In this document: one piece after another, positions 1-8,292 of the stretch
Position numbering within the stretch: position 1 is the first letter of the stretch
How the letters are laid out: every line of letters starts with the position of its first letter
From: Paraburkholderia ultramafica
GTDB taxonomy: Bacteria > Pseudomonadota > Gammaproteobacteria > Burkholderiales > Burkholderiaceae
Assembly: GCF_902859915.1 (NCBI RefSeq)
Contig: NZ_CADIKK010000010.1
Span: 152,414 to 216,413 of the forward strand
Direction of reading: 5' to 3'
DNA: 64,000 nucleotides
Made by a program: the position numbers and the translations under genes
The notes under the pieces: generated by a model
Told to the model about the DNA's origin: nothing
The model's database searches: none
What the model saw: only the letters and a program-made list of their open reading frames with translations

Positions 1-1507
1 GTCGCTCGTGCTGGGTCTGTATCGCCAGGACGGCAGTCTGCTGGTGCGCTATCCGTCGTGGCCGGCGACTGCGAAGCCGACCGCGCAGAGCGCCTTCAGC
101 GCGGCGTTGCGCGACAAGGAGCTATTCGGGCACGTCCGTTTGAACTCGACGGTGGATGGCGTCGAGCGCCTGCTCGCGTTTCGTCGTGTCGGCGATTACC
201 CGCTCTATGTGGTGAGCGCCTACGCGACGTCGTCGATCGCCGACGCGTGGCGCCGGCATTTCATCCTGATCGCGGCGCTCACGGCCGTACCCTGCATCGC
301 GATCTGGCTGCTGGTGTTCCACTCGCTGCGGCGATTGGCCGGCGAGCGCCGCGCGTGGGAGCGCTGGCAAGGCGAAGTGGCGATGCGCTTGTCCGCCGAA
401 GCATCGAGCCGGCAACTGCAGCGCATGGGCGCGCTCGGCAATCTGGTCGCCAACGTCGCGCACGACTTCAACAACCTGCTGATGGTGGTGGCCGCGAACA
501 TCGAACTCGCGCGGCTCAAGCGCTACAACAACCTCGAAAAGGAAGTGCTCGCGATGCAGCGCGCCACCGCCACCGCCGAAGCGCTGACGCGGCGCCTGTT
601 GAGCGTCGCGCGCAAGCGGCCGCTCAAACAGGAAGCGGTCGACCTTGCGCGCTGGCTGCCCGGCGCGGCGCCGCTGATCGACGCCGCGCTCGGCGACACC
701 GTCGAGTTCGCGTTGAACGTGGTCGATAACGTGTGGCCGGTGCTGGCCGATCCGACCGACCTCGAATTCGCGATCATGAACCTGGCCGTCAACGCGCGCG
801 ATGCGATGCCGCGCGGCGGCCGCTTCGTGATTCGCTGCCAGAACAACCGCCTCGTCGGCAGCGATACCTTGCTGCCGGATGGCGAATACGTGCTGATCGC
901 CTGTTCCGACGACGGCGAGGGCATGTCCGAGGCGATCGCGCAGCGCGCGTTTGAACCGCTGTTCACTACCAAGCTGCGCGGCTCGGGCACCGGCCTCGGG
1001 CTCGCGCAGGTGCTTTCGGTGTGCGAGCAGGCGGGCGGCACGGCGAAGCTCGACAGCGTGCCGGGCAGCGGCACCACGGTGCGGCTTTATCTGCCTCGTT
1101 ATCGCGAGAGCAAGGCGGCGGACGTCGAAATACCGGGGCAGCCGGCGCAGACGCCGGCGAGTGTGGTGCTGCTGGTGGAAGACAACGAGGACGTGGCCGC
1201 GGGTGTGACGGCGGTGCTGGAGACCTTCGGCTGCGAGGTGCGTCATGAGCCGACCGCCGACCAGGCGCTCGACGTGCTCAGCGGCGGCGCGCGCTTCGAA
1301 CTCGTGCTGTCCGACATTCAGATGCCGGGCAAGCTCAACGGCATCGACCTGGCGGAAAAAGTCCGCAGCGCGTGGCCGTCGCAGAAGATCGCGCTGATGA
1401 CCGGTTACGCCGATGAACTCGAACGCGCGCGCCGTCTGGGCGTGGCGATTCTCGCGAAGCCGTTCAATATCGACGAACTGCATGCGCTGGTGGCTTGCGA
1501 GCCGTAA
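1..1507 (+). CDS. Hybrid sensor histidine kinase / response regulator, 5' end outside window
   Basis: Membrane sensor kinase with a C-terminal receiver. Counting from the GTG at 8, the visible part starts in an extracytoplasmic sensor tail (about residues 1-80, Cache-like). A transmembrane helix follows (84-105), then the dimerisation box AHDFNNLL with phospho-acceptor His152, an HATPase domain (N262 in NLAVNARDAM, glycine-rich GSGTGLGLAQ near 326-335) and a receiver domain (about 385-499) with phospho-acceptor Asp436 in SDIQMPG and a conserved Lys in AKPF. The frame stays open to base 2, so the true start lies upstream and most of the sensor domain is missing from view. The DFNNLL form of the H-box is typical of hybrid kinases that phosphorylate their own receiver. 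Its signal and downstream partner cannot be told from here. Confidence 0.9.
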   Translation, partial: SLVLGLYRQDGSLLVRYPSWPATAKPTAQSAFSAALRDKELFGHVRLNSTVDGVERLLAFRRVGDYPLYVVSAYATSSIADAWRRHFILIAALTAVPCIAIWLLVFHSLRRLAGERRAWERWQGEVAMRLSAEASSRQLQRMGALGNLVANVAHDFNNLLMVVAANIELARLKRYNNLEKEVLAMQRATATAEALTRRLLSVARKRPLKQEAVDLARWLPGAAPLIDAALGDTVEFALNVVDNVWPVLADPTDLEFAIMNLAVNARDAMPRGGRFVIRCQNNRLVGSDTLLPDGEYVLIACSDDGEGMSEAIAQRAFEPLFTTKLRGSGTGLGLAQVLSVCEQAGGTAKLDSVPGSGTTVRLYLPRYRESKAADVEIPGQPAQTPASVVLLVEDNEDVAAGVTAVLETFGCEVRHEPTADQALDVLSGGARFELVLSDIQMPGKLNGIDLAEKVRSAWPSQKIALMTGYADELERARRLGVAILAKPFNIDELHALVACEP

Positions 1508-1793
1508 GCGTCGCCGCATGCGGTGCTCGTCCCGGCGTGTTCGAAACGGTTGAGCACTCGCGGCATGGCGCTTGCTGAAAATGACCGCAGCATGGGCGTC
1601 GAGCGCAGCCTTGAAAACCTCCGATGGGTCCGTGCGCCAATCCGTCAGGAGCTTCCCCATGACACTCGGGCGCGGCAGGGGGCGGTTGCGGGATTGCGGC
1701 TCTGACGCAGTGGTGTGGCGCGCGAATCAATCAAGCAGAACGTGTCGCAAAGCCAAACCCGCATGATCCATCATGCCCTGTAGCGGCACGCAA

Positions 1794-2114
1794 TCAAAGC
1801 GACGTCAACGTGTCCGCGATTTCCGCCGCGCCGGTCGGCCGAACCACGCGCGCGACTTCAGCGCCGTCGCGCATGAACACCAGTGTCGGCCACAGCTTGA
1901 CCTTGAACGAGCGGCCGAGCGGCCGGCCGGGACCGTCTTCGATTTTCAGATGACGGAGGCCGGCATGCGGCGCGAACGCCCTGGCAATCGACGCTTGCGC
2001 GCCCTGGCAGTAGCCGCACCAGTCGGTGCCGAATTCGACGACGGTGACGCCCGGCAACGCGTCGAGTTCGGCTCGCGACGGGGCTTTGGAAGAATAGGCG
2101 GGCTGGGTTGCCAT
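1794..2114 (-). CDS. Thioredoxin family protein
   Basis: 106-residue single-domain thioredoxin-fold protein. It carries the redox motif WCGYC (Cys33 and Cys36) and the cis-proline in KLWPTLVF (Pro76), so it should be an active disulfide reductase or exchange protein in the cytoplasm. No signal peptide is visible. The frame stays open upstream, but the ATG giving MATQPAYSS is preferred because the residues before it lack thioredoxin character and the length then matches small thioredoxins. The dipeptide between the cysteines is GY rather than the classical GP, as in glutaredoxin-like or YbbN-type relatives, so the partner is likely different from that of TrxA. It converges on the kinase gene and diverges from the next membrane protein gene. 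Confidence 0.85.
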   Translation of the reverse strand: MATQPAYSSKAPSRAELDALPGVTVVEFGTDWCGYCQGAQASIARAFAPHAGLRHLKIEDGPGRPLGRSFKVKLWPTLVFMRDGAEVARVVRPTGAAEIADTLTSL

Positions 2115-2359
2115 GCGTGCTCCGATGCTGTTCAAACTGTGCGGGCAGGGTGCTCCGCTGGCGTGGCGGTCCCTGCGCGTGGATTTGCCAAGAGTAGCAG
2201 CTATGCCCGGGATCGTCATCGAGGGCGGCTTTAAGCAACGGTGTGGCGGGGCGGCGATCGTGCCGCTTGCACGCAAATTCACATGCGTGGCGCCGCGACG
2301 TGTTAAACATCGTCCACGCGCCGTCACGAGGCGGCGAGCCATCGCGTTTGGGAAGGGAA

Positions 2360-2656
2360 ATGAGAGCAAGGATCTATCTGCAACACCCCGGCAAGGACGA
2401 AACCGTCGCGGTCGCGACCGGCTTCAGTTGGGGAGCGTGTCTGCTGGGCTTCATCTGGGCGTTGTCGAAGAGAATGTGGTTTGCCGCGTTCGTCATGCTG
2501 GGGGTCAGTCTTGTGCTGTTCGGCATGGGTTTGTGGGGCGAAACGGCGGATCTGATCGGACTGGTGCTGTCGATTCTGTTCGCCGTTGCGTGCGGCGCTT
2601 ATGGCAATCGGTGGCATCGCTGGACCCTCGAAAAGCGCGGCTACATCGTGCTGTGA
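2360..2656 (+). CDS. DUF2628-like small membrane protein
   Basis: 98-residue protein with an N-terminal cytoplasmic segment (MRARIYLQHP and following) and two or three hydrophobic helices (about residues 21-36, 38-56 and 62-80). It ends in a basic tail with RWHRWTLEKRGY. The tail sequence and length fit the DUF2628 family, whose function is unknown. The ATG at 2360 follows a purine-rich GGAAGGG, which fixes the start; a longer open frame upstream has no protein-like composition. It may share a divergent regulatory region with the thioredoxin gene. Confidence 0.7.
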   Translation: MRARIYLQHPGKDETVAVATGFSWGACLLGFIWALSKRMWFAAFVMLGVSLVLFGMGLWGETADLIGLVLSILFAVACGAYGNRWHRWTLEKRGYIVL

Positions 2657-2791
2657 TGCGTGCGCGGGAGCGATTTCGCGGCAGCGGATCTGGCTGGCCA
2701 CATGCCGCCGCGGGGCCATGTACGTCCGCAGTGGCCTCACCGAGCGCAGCGTGTCGATGATCGTGTTCGGAACTCGTCATGGAGGCATCGT

Positions 2792-3325
2792 ATGCACTTT
2801 GCATTTGCAATCGCTACAAGCAGGTCTATCAGATACATCGCGCTGGCCGCGTCGCTCGCCGTTGCGCCGCTTGTGTATGGTGCGGACCCAGCCGCAGCGA
2901 CGGCCGGCACATCCGGTACACCCGGCACGTCCAGCATGTCTGGCATCTCAGCAGCACCCGGCGCGTCGAGCGCCCCGGTCCCAGTCGCAGCTTCGGCGGC
3001 ACCCGCCGCCGCCGCGCCCGACGACACCTTCCTGCTCTCCATCTTCCTGCGCCACGACGAATCCAAACCGCTGCCGAAGATCAACGACCAGTTGCGCGCG
3101 CAAGGCTTCTTCAAGACCTTTCCGCCGCCCGGCATCGAAGTCGTGTCGTGGTACGTGATGATGGGCATCGGCCAGGTGGTTACGCTGCGCGTGCCGGCGA
3201 GCCGGTTGCGCGAAGTCAACCGGGCCATTGAGTCGACCGCGTGGGGCGGCTATCGCACCGAGTTTTATCCGACCTACGACTACAAGGCGCAAGCGCAGCA
3301 AATGCGCGCAACGGAAGGCAAGTAG
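2792..3325 (+). CDS. Secreted hypothetical protein with low-complexity linker
   Basis: 177 residues. A signal peptide covers about residues 1-31, with a hydrophobic stretch IALAASLAVAPLVYGA ending at a plausible AxA-type cleavage site. Then comes a linker of about 40 residues made almost only of Ala, Gly, Ser, Thr and Pro, and a compact C-terminal domain from about 75 to 170. GGAG about 7 bases before the ATG supports the start. The C-terminal domain (FLLSIFLRHDESKPL, WYVMMGIGQVVTLRVP) is of a type found as small periplasmic proteins in this bacterial group, but I do not recognise a named family. Likely periplasmic; function unknown. Confidence 0.7.
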   Translation: MHFAFAIATSRSIRYIALAASLAVAPLVYGADPAAATAGTSGTPGTSSMSGISAAPGASSAPVPVAASAAPAAAAPDDTFLLSIFLRHDESKPLPKINDQLRAQGFFKTFPPPGIEVVSWYVMMGIGQVVTLRVPASRLREVNRAIESTAWGGYRTEFYPTYDYKAQAQQMRATEGK

Positions 3326-3509
3326 TGGCGAGCGCGCCGTCAGTTCGCCGCTAACGGAGCGCAAAGGGCAGTGCAGCGCCAATTTGGGACGGCACGGTGC
3401 GGGTTTACGCGCTCGCAAGCCAGGTCGATAATGCCCCGGTCGTTCCGGCCCCGAGCCTCCGGCGAGCAGCGCGCTTTCCAGGCTCGCTCCACCTGACCCA
3501 CTGCCCCTC

Positions 3510-4856
3510 GTGTTGAAAACTTCACGTTTTTTCGACCTGCTCCGCATCCCTGGCTTCAAGCCGCTGGCCGCCGCCACCCTCATGCTCGGTGTGGCGATGT
3601 CGTTCACCGCTCCGTATCTATCGCTGTTCGGCGTCGAGCGCGCCGGCATGACGCCGTTCAGGCTCGGCGTCTTCATGACGCTGATCGCCGCGAGCGGGGT
3701 GCTCGCCAGCACGCTCGCCGGCCGTTGGACCGACGCCAGCGGACGGCATCGGCCTCTGTTGCTGGCGGCGCTGGTGGCCGCCGCGCTCGGTTATCTGTGT
3801 CTGTGCGTGGTGCGCGACTACCGGCTGCTGCTGCTGGTCGGCATTGTCTTCATCGGCGCGGGCGGCTCGGCCATCTCAATGGTGTTCGCGTTCAGCCGCG
3901 CGGCGCTGCCGGTGCCGGACCCGGCGGAGCGCGTGTTCGCGAGCGCGACGTTGCGGACCATCCTGTCGGCGGCGTGGGTGTTCGGGCCGGCGGTGGGCGC
4001 GCTGGTGCTCGCCGCCAGCGGCTTCTATGGGCTCTTTCTGTTCGCCGCGGCCAGCTTCGCGACCTGTGCGGTCATCGTCTGGCGCATGCGCGAGCCGCAA
4101 GGTCACCTCGGCGATCACACGGTCGAGGACACCGCGTCCGAGCCGTCCGCGTCGATCACCGTGCCGCCGTTGACCGCGCCTCGCGAGGACGCGCACGAAG
4201 ATTTGCCCGGCGTCGCGTCGGCCAACGACATCCTCCGCGCGGTGGCCGCGCTCACGCTGCTCGGCCTCGCCGCGAACGCGACGATGATCGTGCTGCCGCT
4301 CTACATCGTGCACGGCCTGAACGGCTCTCATCTGGACGTGTCGATCATGCTCGGCCTCGGCGCATTGATGGAGATTCCGATGATGCTCGCGCTCGGCGCG
4401 AAGTCGTCGGTGCTGCACAAGCCGAACTGGCTGGCCGCGTGCGCGGCGGTGCACGCGGTCTACTTCGTCGGGATGTCGCTGGCGGGCAACGTCAACGTGC
4501 TGATCCCGATGCAGATGCTCAATGCGTTCGTCGTCGCCGTGACCTCGTGTCTCGGCATGACCTACGTGCAGGATCTGATGCCGCATGCGCCGGGCCGCGC
4601 GACCGCGTTGTTCTTCAACGCGGCGCGGGTCGGCTCGATTCTGTCGGGTGTGTTGTCGGGCCTGCTGGTGCAGGCGTTCAGCTATCGCGGCACGTTCCTG
4701 TTTTGCGGCTTGCTGGCGCTGTGCGCGCTGGTGCTGTTCGCCGTGCCGGGTTATCGCTATCCGCTGATGTGGCGAGCCGTGAAGCAGATTGCGGGCGAGC
4801 AGTACGTGAAGCTTCTGGCGAGGCGCGGGCAGCGCGTGCTCGAGCGCAACGAATGA
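3510..4856 (+). CDS. MFS sugar efflux transporter (SET family)
   Basis: 448-residue major facilitator with 12 predicted transmembrane helices. The opening segment, with SLFGVERAGMTP after helix 1 and the loop DASGRHRPLL between helices 2 and 3, resembles the SetA/SetB sugar efflux family, which exports glucosides and lactose analogues. A hydrophilic central loop of about 45 residues (roughly 195-240) is longer than usual and rich in Glu, Asp and His. The GTG at 3510 is the likely start; there is no strong ribosome-binding site. It stands alone, without a regulator or sugar enzyme next to it, so the substrate is unknown. Confidence 0.8.
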   Translation: MLKTSRFFDLLRIPGFKPLAAATLMLGVAMSFTAPYLSLFGVERAGMTPFRLGVFMTLIAASGVLASTLAGRWTDASGRHRPLLLAALVAAALGYLCLCVVRDYRLLLLVGIVFIGAGGSAISMVFAFSRAALPVPDPAERVFASATLRTILSAAWVFGPAVGALVLAASGFYGLFLFAAASFATCAVIVWRMREPQGHLGDHTVEDTASEPSASITVPPLTAPREDAHEDLPGVASANDILRAVAALTLLGLAANATMIVLPLYIVHGLNGSHLDVSIMLGLGALMEIPMMLALGAKSSVLHKPNWLAACAAVHAVYFVGMSLAGNVNVLIPMQMLNAFVVAVTSCLGMTYVQDLMPHAPGRATALFFNAARVGSILSGVLSGLLVQAFSYRGTFLFCGLLALCALVLFAVPGYRYPLMWRAVKQIAGEQYVKLLARRGQRVLERNE

Positions 4857-5235
4857 CGTGCAACGCGGAAGCGGGACCGAAGTGCAAGTCCGAAACGCAA
4901 GGCCGAGTCCGAGTGTAAGTCGTCCGTCAGCGGGATCGAAACCTGGCGAGCAACGCCGCGCAAACACGCACGCGACGAACTTCACGCCTCGCCACACCTC
5001 TGCAAACAGGCGTATCGTCTTCTTCTGACGCGCGCGGCGATACTCGCGTCCGCGCACGAATGATCCGGCACGGCTACTATGTGTCCGGCGTTCGTGCATC
5101 GGCGCGACTCCAGTGTTGCGCATCGCCACGCGCCGCCGCCGGCCTTCTCATGGAAGCAACCGGCGAAAACCCGCATCGCCGCAGTACGGCGAACCCACAT
5201 CGAGCAGCGCAACGAGCCACCTTCCGGAGCGAGAT
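4857..5235. other. Intergenic region upstream of gnd
   Basis: 379 bases between the sugar exporter and the 6-phosphogluconate dehydrogenase gene. No convincing gene, RNA or strong terminator was seen. It should hold the gnd promoter; the ribosome-binding site CCGGAGCGAG lies just before base 5236. Confidence 0.5.
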
Positions 5236-6273
5236 ATGCAGCTAGGCATGATTGGATTGGGACGCATGGGCGCAGACATGGTGCGGCGCCTGACGAAGGG
5301 CGGTCAGCACTGCATCGCTTACGACATGCAGCCGGCGGCGGTGGCAAAGCTGAAACAGGACGGCGTGGCTGGCGCGGCGTCGTTGCAGGACCTCGTCGCA
5401 CAACTCGAGAAGCCGCGCGCCGTGTGGCTGATGGTGCCGGCCGCGGTGGTCGATGCGACGCTCGAACAACTCGTGCCGCTGCTGGAGCCCGGCGACATCG
5501 TGATCGACGGCGGCAACTCCTACTACCACGACGACATCCGCCGCGGCCACGAGCTGGGCGCGCGGCAGCTTCACTATGTGGACGTCGGCACGAGCGGCGG
5601 CGTCGCGGGCCGCGAACGCGGCTACTGCCTGATGATCGGCGGCGAGCCCGAAATCGTGAAGCGGCTCGAACCGATTTTCTCGACGCTCGCGCCGGGGGCC
5701 GGCGCGGCGCCCGCCACGCCGGGTCGCACCGCCAGCGCGAGCACCGCCGACCAGGGCTTCCTGCATTGCGGACCGCAAGGCGCGGGGCACTTCGTGAAGA
5801 TGGTCCACAACGGCATCGAATACGGGATGATGGCCGCGTATGCCGAAGGCCTGAACATCCTGCACCACGCCGACGCCGGCAAGCACGCGCGCGCAGTCGA
5901 CGCGGAAACGTCGCCGCTGCGCCGTCCCGAACTGTATCAATACGATCTGAATCTCGCAGACGTCACCGAGGTCTGGCGGCGCGGCAGCGTGATCGGCTCA
6001 TGGCTGCTCGACCTGATCGCGGGGTCGCTCGTCAGCGACGCCGACCTGACGAGCTACGCGGGACGCGTATCGGATTCGGGCGAGGGGCGCTGGACCGTGG
6101 CGGCGGCGATCGACGAGGGCGTGCCCACGCCGGTGCTCAGCGCGGCGCTGTTCGCACGCTTCAGTTCACGCGGCGAAGCGGACTTCGCGAACCGCGTGTT
6201 GTCGGCGATGCGGCATGATTTCGGCGGCCACGTCGAGAAAGCGGCCGAGCCGGGCCATGCGCCGAACAGCTGA
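5236..6273 (+). CDS. gnd: 6-phosphogluconate dehydrogenase, decarboxylating (short form)
   Basis: 345 residues. Catalyses NADP- or NAD-dependent oxidative decarboxylation of 6-phosphogluconate to ribulose 5-phosphate in the pentose phosphate pathway. The N-terminus has the Rossmann motif GLGRMG (7-12). DGGNSYYHDD and the substrate loop GTSGGVAGRERG follow, then the catalytic region HFVKMVHNGIEYG near 185-197 with the active Lys. The length is that of the short GntZ/YqeC-type enzyme rather than the 470-residue form. A segment near 155-172 rich in Ala, Pro and Thr (PGAGAAPATPGRTASAS) looks like a lineage-specific insertion. The start ATG follows GGAG. The HAD hydrolase gene 68 bases downstream may be co-transcribed. 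Confidence 0.92.
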   Translation: MQLGMIGLGRMGADMVRRLTKGGQHCIAYDMQPAAVAKLKQDGVAGAASLQDLVAQLEKPRAVWLMVPAAVVDATLEQLVPLLEPGDIVIDGGNSYYHDDIRRGHELGARQLHYVDVGTSGGVAGRERGYCLMIGGEPEIVKRLEPIFSTLAPGAGAAPATPGRTASASTADQGFLHCGPQGAGHFVKMVHNGIEYGMMAAYAEGLNILHHADAGKHARAVDAETSPLRRPELYQYDLNLADVTEVWRRGSVIGSWLLDLIAGSLVSDADLTSYAGRVSDSGEGRWTVAAAIDEGVPTPVLSAALFARFSSRGEADFANRVLSAMRHDFGGHVEKAAEPGHAPNS

Positions 6274-6341
6274 ACGCAGCGCTAATTGACCCGCCAACTG
6301 ACGAGCCAACTGACGAGCCCACTCCAGACAAGGGAGCCGCG

Positions 6342-7034
6342 ATGCAAGCCACCACCTCCACGCCGCACGACGTTGTGTTTCTGTTCGACTGCGACAACAC
6401 CTTGCTCGACAACGATCACGTGCTGTCGGATTTGCGCACGCACATGATGCGGGAGTTCGGCACGGAGAACAGCGCGCGGTACTGGGAGATTTTCGAGGAC
6501 CTGCGCGCGGAGCTGGGCTACGCCGACTACCTGGGCGCATTGCAGCGCTACCGGCTGGAGCATCCACGCGACACGCGCCTCTTGCTGATGGCGTCGTTCC
6601 TGATCGAGTATCCGTTTGCGAACCGGCTCTATCCGGGCGCGCTGGATGCGCTCCGGCATGTGGGCCAGCGCGGGCCCACGGTGATCCTGTCCGATGGCGA
6701 CGTGGTGTTCCAGCCGCGCAAGATTGCGCGTTCGGGCTTATGGGACGAGGTCGAGGGACGGGTGCTGATTTACATCCACAAGGAGCTGATGCTCGAACAG
6801 GTGATGGACTGCTATCCGGCGCGCCACTACGTGATGGTCGACGACAAACTGCGGATTCTCACGGCGATGAAAAAGTCCTGGGGCGCGAAGCTGACGACGG
6901 TCTTTCCGCGCCAGGGGCACTACGCTTTCGATCCGAAGGAGATCGCGAGCAATCCGCCCGCGGACGTGAGCATCGAGCGGATTGGCGAACTGGCGGAATT
7001 CGGCCTGGATGCGCTGGTGGGCGCGAAGGGATAG
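6342..7034 (+). CDS. HAD family hydrolase
   Basis: 230-residue haloacid dehalogenase-type phosphatase, cytoplasmic. Motif I is FDCDNTLLDN with nucleophile Asp16 and general acid Asp18, motif II is the Ser in ILSDGD, the conserved basic residue lies in QPRKIARSG, and motif III is VDDKLRIL near 165. The cap lies between motifs I and II (subclass I). GGGAG before the ATG supports the start. It follows gnd closely on the same strand, so a role in sugar-phosphate clearance is possible but is only inferred from position. Confidence 0.88.
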   Translation: MQATTSTPHDVVFLFDCDNTLLDNDHVLSDLRTHMMREFGTENSARYWEIFEDLRAELGYADYLGALQRYRLEHPRDTRLLLMASFLIEYPFANRLYPGALDALRHVGQRGPTVILSDGDVVFQPRKIARSGLWDEVEGRVLIYIHKELMLEQVMDCYPARHYVMVDDKLRILTAMKKSWGAKLTTVFPRQGHYAFDPKEIASNPPADVSIERIGELAEFGLDALVGAKG

Positions 7035-7128
7035 GCGTTTGGCGATGCGCGCCGCTAGCGGCTCTGGATACGCTTCAGGCGCACGAACCCGAGAGCACCG
7101 CGCAAGCAGGCAAACCGGACACAACGCG

Positions 7129-7665
7129 TCAGGAGCCCAGCTCCTTCAACCGCGCTTGCGCATCGGCGGCGCCCATGCGCGCGGCGGCGTCGCTCGCGGT
7201 CACGCCATTCGCATCGCGGACTTTCGGGTCCGCGCCGTGCGCAATCAGCAATTCCATGATCGCGGTGCGATTGAACATCGCCGCCACCATCAACGCGGTG
7301 CGGCCATCCGGCGATGCGCCTTCGACATCCGCACCGTGCGCGAGCAACGTCTCGATCACCTGGTCGAAACCCTTGAAGGCCGCGCCCGCAATCGGCGTCT
7401 GTCCGTTGTCGTTGCGCAGGTTCGGATCGGCGCCGCGTTCGAGCAGCGTGCGCACCGCATCCACGTGACCGTGGTAGCTCGCGAGCATCACGAGACTGTC
7501 GCCCTTGTCGTTACGCAGATTGGGCGGCACGCCTTGTTCGATCACCGCGGCGAGCATTGCGGCATCGCCGCGCCGCGCGAGGTCGAAGACCTCCTGCGCG
7601 AGCGCAAGCAACTCGGGATCGATCTGCGGTTGGGAAGGCGGGGCGGTATCGGCGTGGTCCGTCAA
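7129..7665 (-). CDS. Ankyrin repeat protein
   Basis: 178 residues containing four consecutive ankyrin repeats from about residue 30 to 165, recognisable by GADPNLRNDNGQTPI, GADVEGASPDGRTALM and GADPKVRDANGVTA. An N-terminal helix (about 15-30) precedes them and there is no signal peptide, so it is probably a cytosolic protein-binding module. Similar short ankyrin proteins are common in Burkholderiaceae; partners are unknown. The start gives MTDHADTAPPSQ. Confidence 0.85.
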   Translation of the reverse strand: MTDHADTAPPSQPQIDPELLALAQEVFDLARRGDAAMLAAVIEQGVPPNLRNDKGDSLVMLASYHGHVDAVRTLLERGADPNLRNDNGQTPIAGAAFKGFDQVIETLLAHGADVEGASPDGRTALMVAAMFNRTAIMELLIAHGADPKVRDANGVTASDAAARMGAADAQARLKELGS

Positions 7666-7760
7666 TGGAATCTCCTTGCAAACGAACGCGGCGCCGCAGC
7701 GGCGCCAGCAAATCGCTCAGGATACACATTATGCGTCGACGACGCCCACCCGGCGGCGCG

Positions 7761-7892
7761 CTAGTCGGCGCCGAACAGATTGACCAGCAACCCGAACACG
7801 CCGATCAGAATGGCGACGCCCACGCACAGCAGCACGAGCGACAGAACCATGGTCACGAGCACTTTGACGGAACTGGGTTTTTTCTTCGACAT
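7761..7892 (-). CDS. 43-residue single-pass membrane protein
   Basis: Short gene translating to MSKKKPSSVKVLVTMVLSLV and continuing through a hydrophobic helix to LLVNLFGAD and a TAG stop. The layout is a basic cytoplasmic N-terminus (KKK) followed by one membrane helix of about 25 residues, typical of small inner-membrane proteins. It lies 95 bases downstream of the ankyrin gene on the same strand and could be co-transcribed with it. No family recognised. Confidence 0.55.
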   Translation of the reverse strand: MSKKKPSSVKVLVTMVLSLVLLCVGVAILIGVFGLLVNLFGAD

Positions 7893-8292
7893 GGTGGCCG
7901 TTAAAGTAAGAGGCGAGGAATGCGGGACGCGTCAGACGCGCGCCGCCGCTGCGCATTCGGTTCGAGCAGCGCAGATTGAGCAGCTTAATACATTCAATCG
8001 GGACGCACCGGGAGTCTAGCGCAAGATGGCGCTCGTGCAGCCATCAAACTGATGCCCATCGCGCTTTGGACGATTGCGTCGAACCATGGCGCGCGCTGCC
8101 TGTCACACCCGCTGACGACCCGCCACCAAGGCTGGGGAATTCCCTGGGCACAACGCGTTTGCCGCTACGCCTTCGTTGTGTCAAGTGCATGACAGGATGG
8201 TCTCCTTGTTGGCTCAACGCCGAGGCCGCCTCACGAACACCCGCTGCAGCACCCGCTAACCTGCCAGACAGTCCTTTTCGTGGAGTGACGCC
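7893..8292. other. Intergenic region upstream of phosphoketolase
   Basis: 400 bases between the small membrane protein and the phosphoketolase gene, whose divergent promoters it must carry. GTGGAGTGACGCC just before 8293 contains the ribosome-binding site. No gene or stable RNA structure was recognised. Confidence 0.5.

Noticed and set aside
3340..3525. Minus-strand frame between the secreted protein and the MFS gene
   Set aside because: No similarity, no start signal and overlaps the MFS start region.
8140..8170. Possible sigma-54 promoter before xfp (GGGCAC ... TTGC)
   Set aside because: Spacing between the GG and GC elements is about two bases too long for a -24/-12 promoter.
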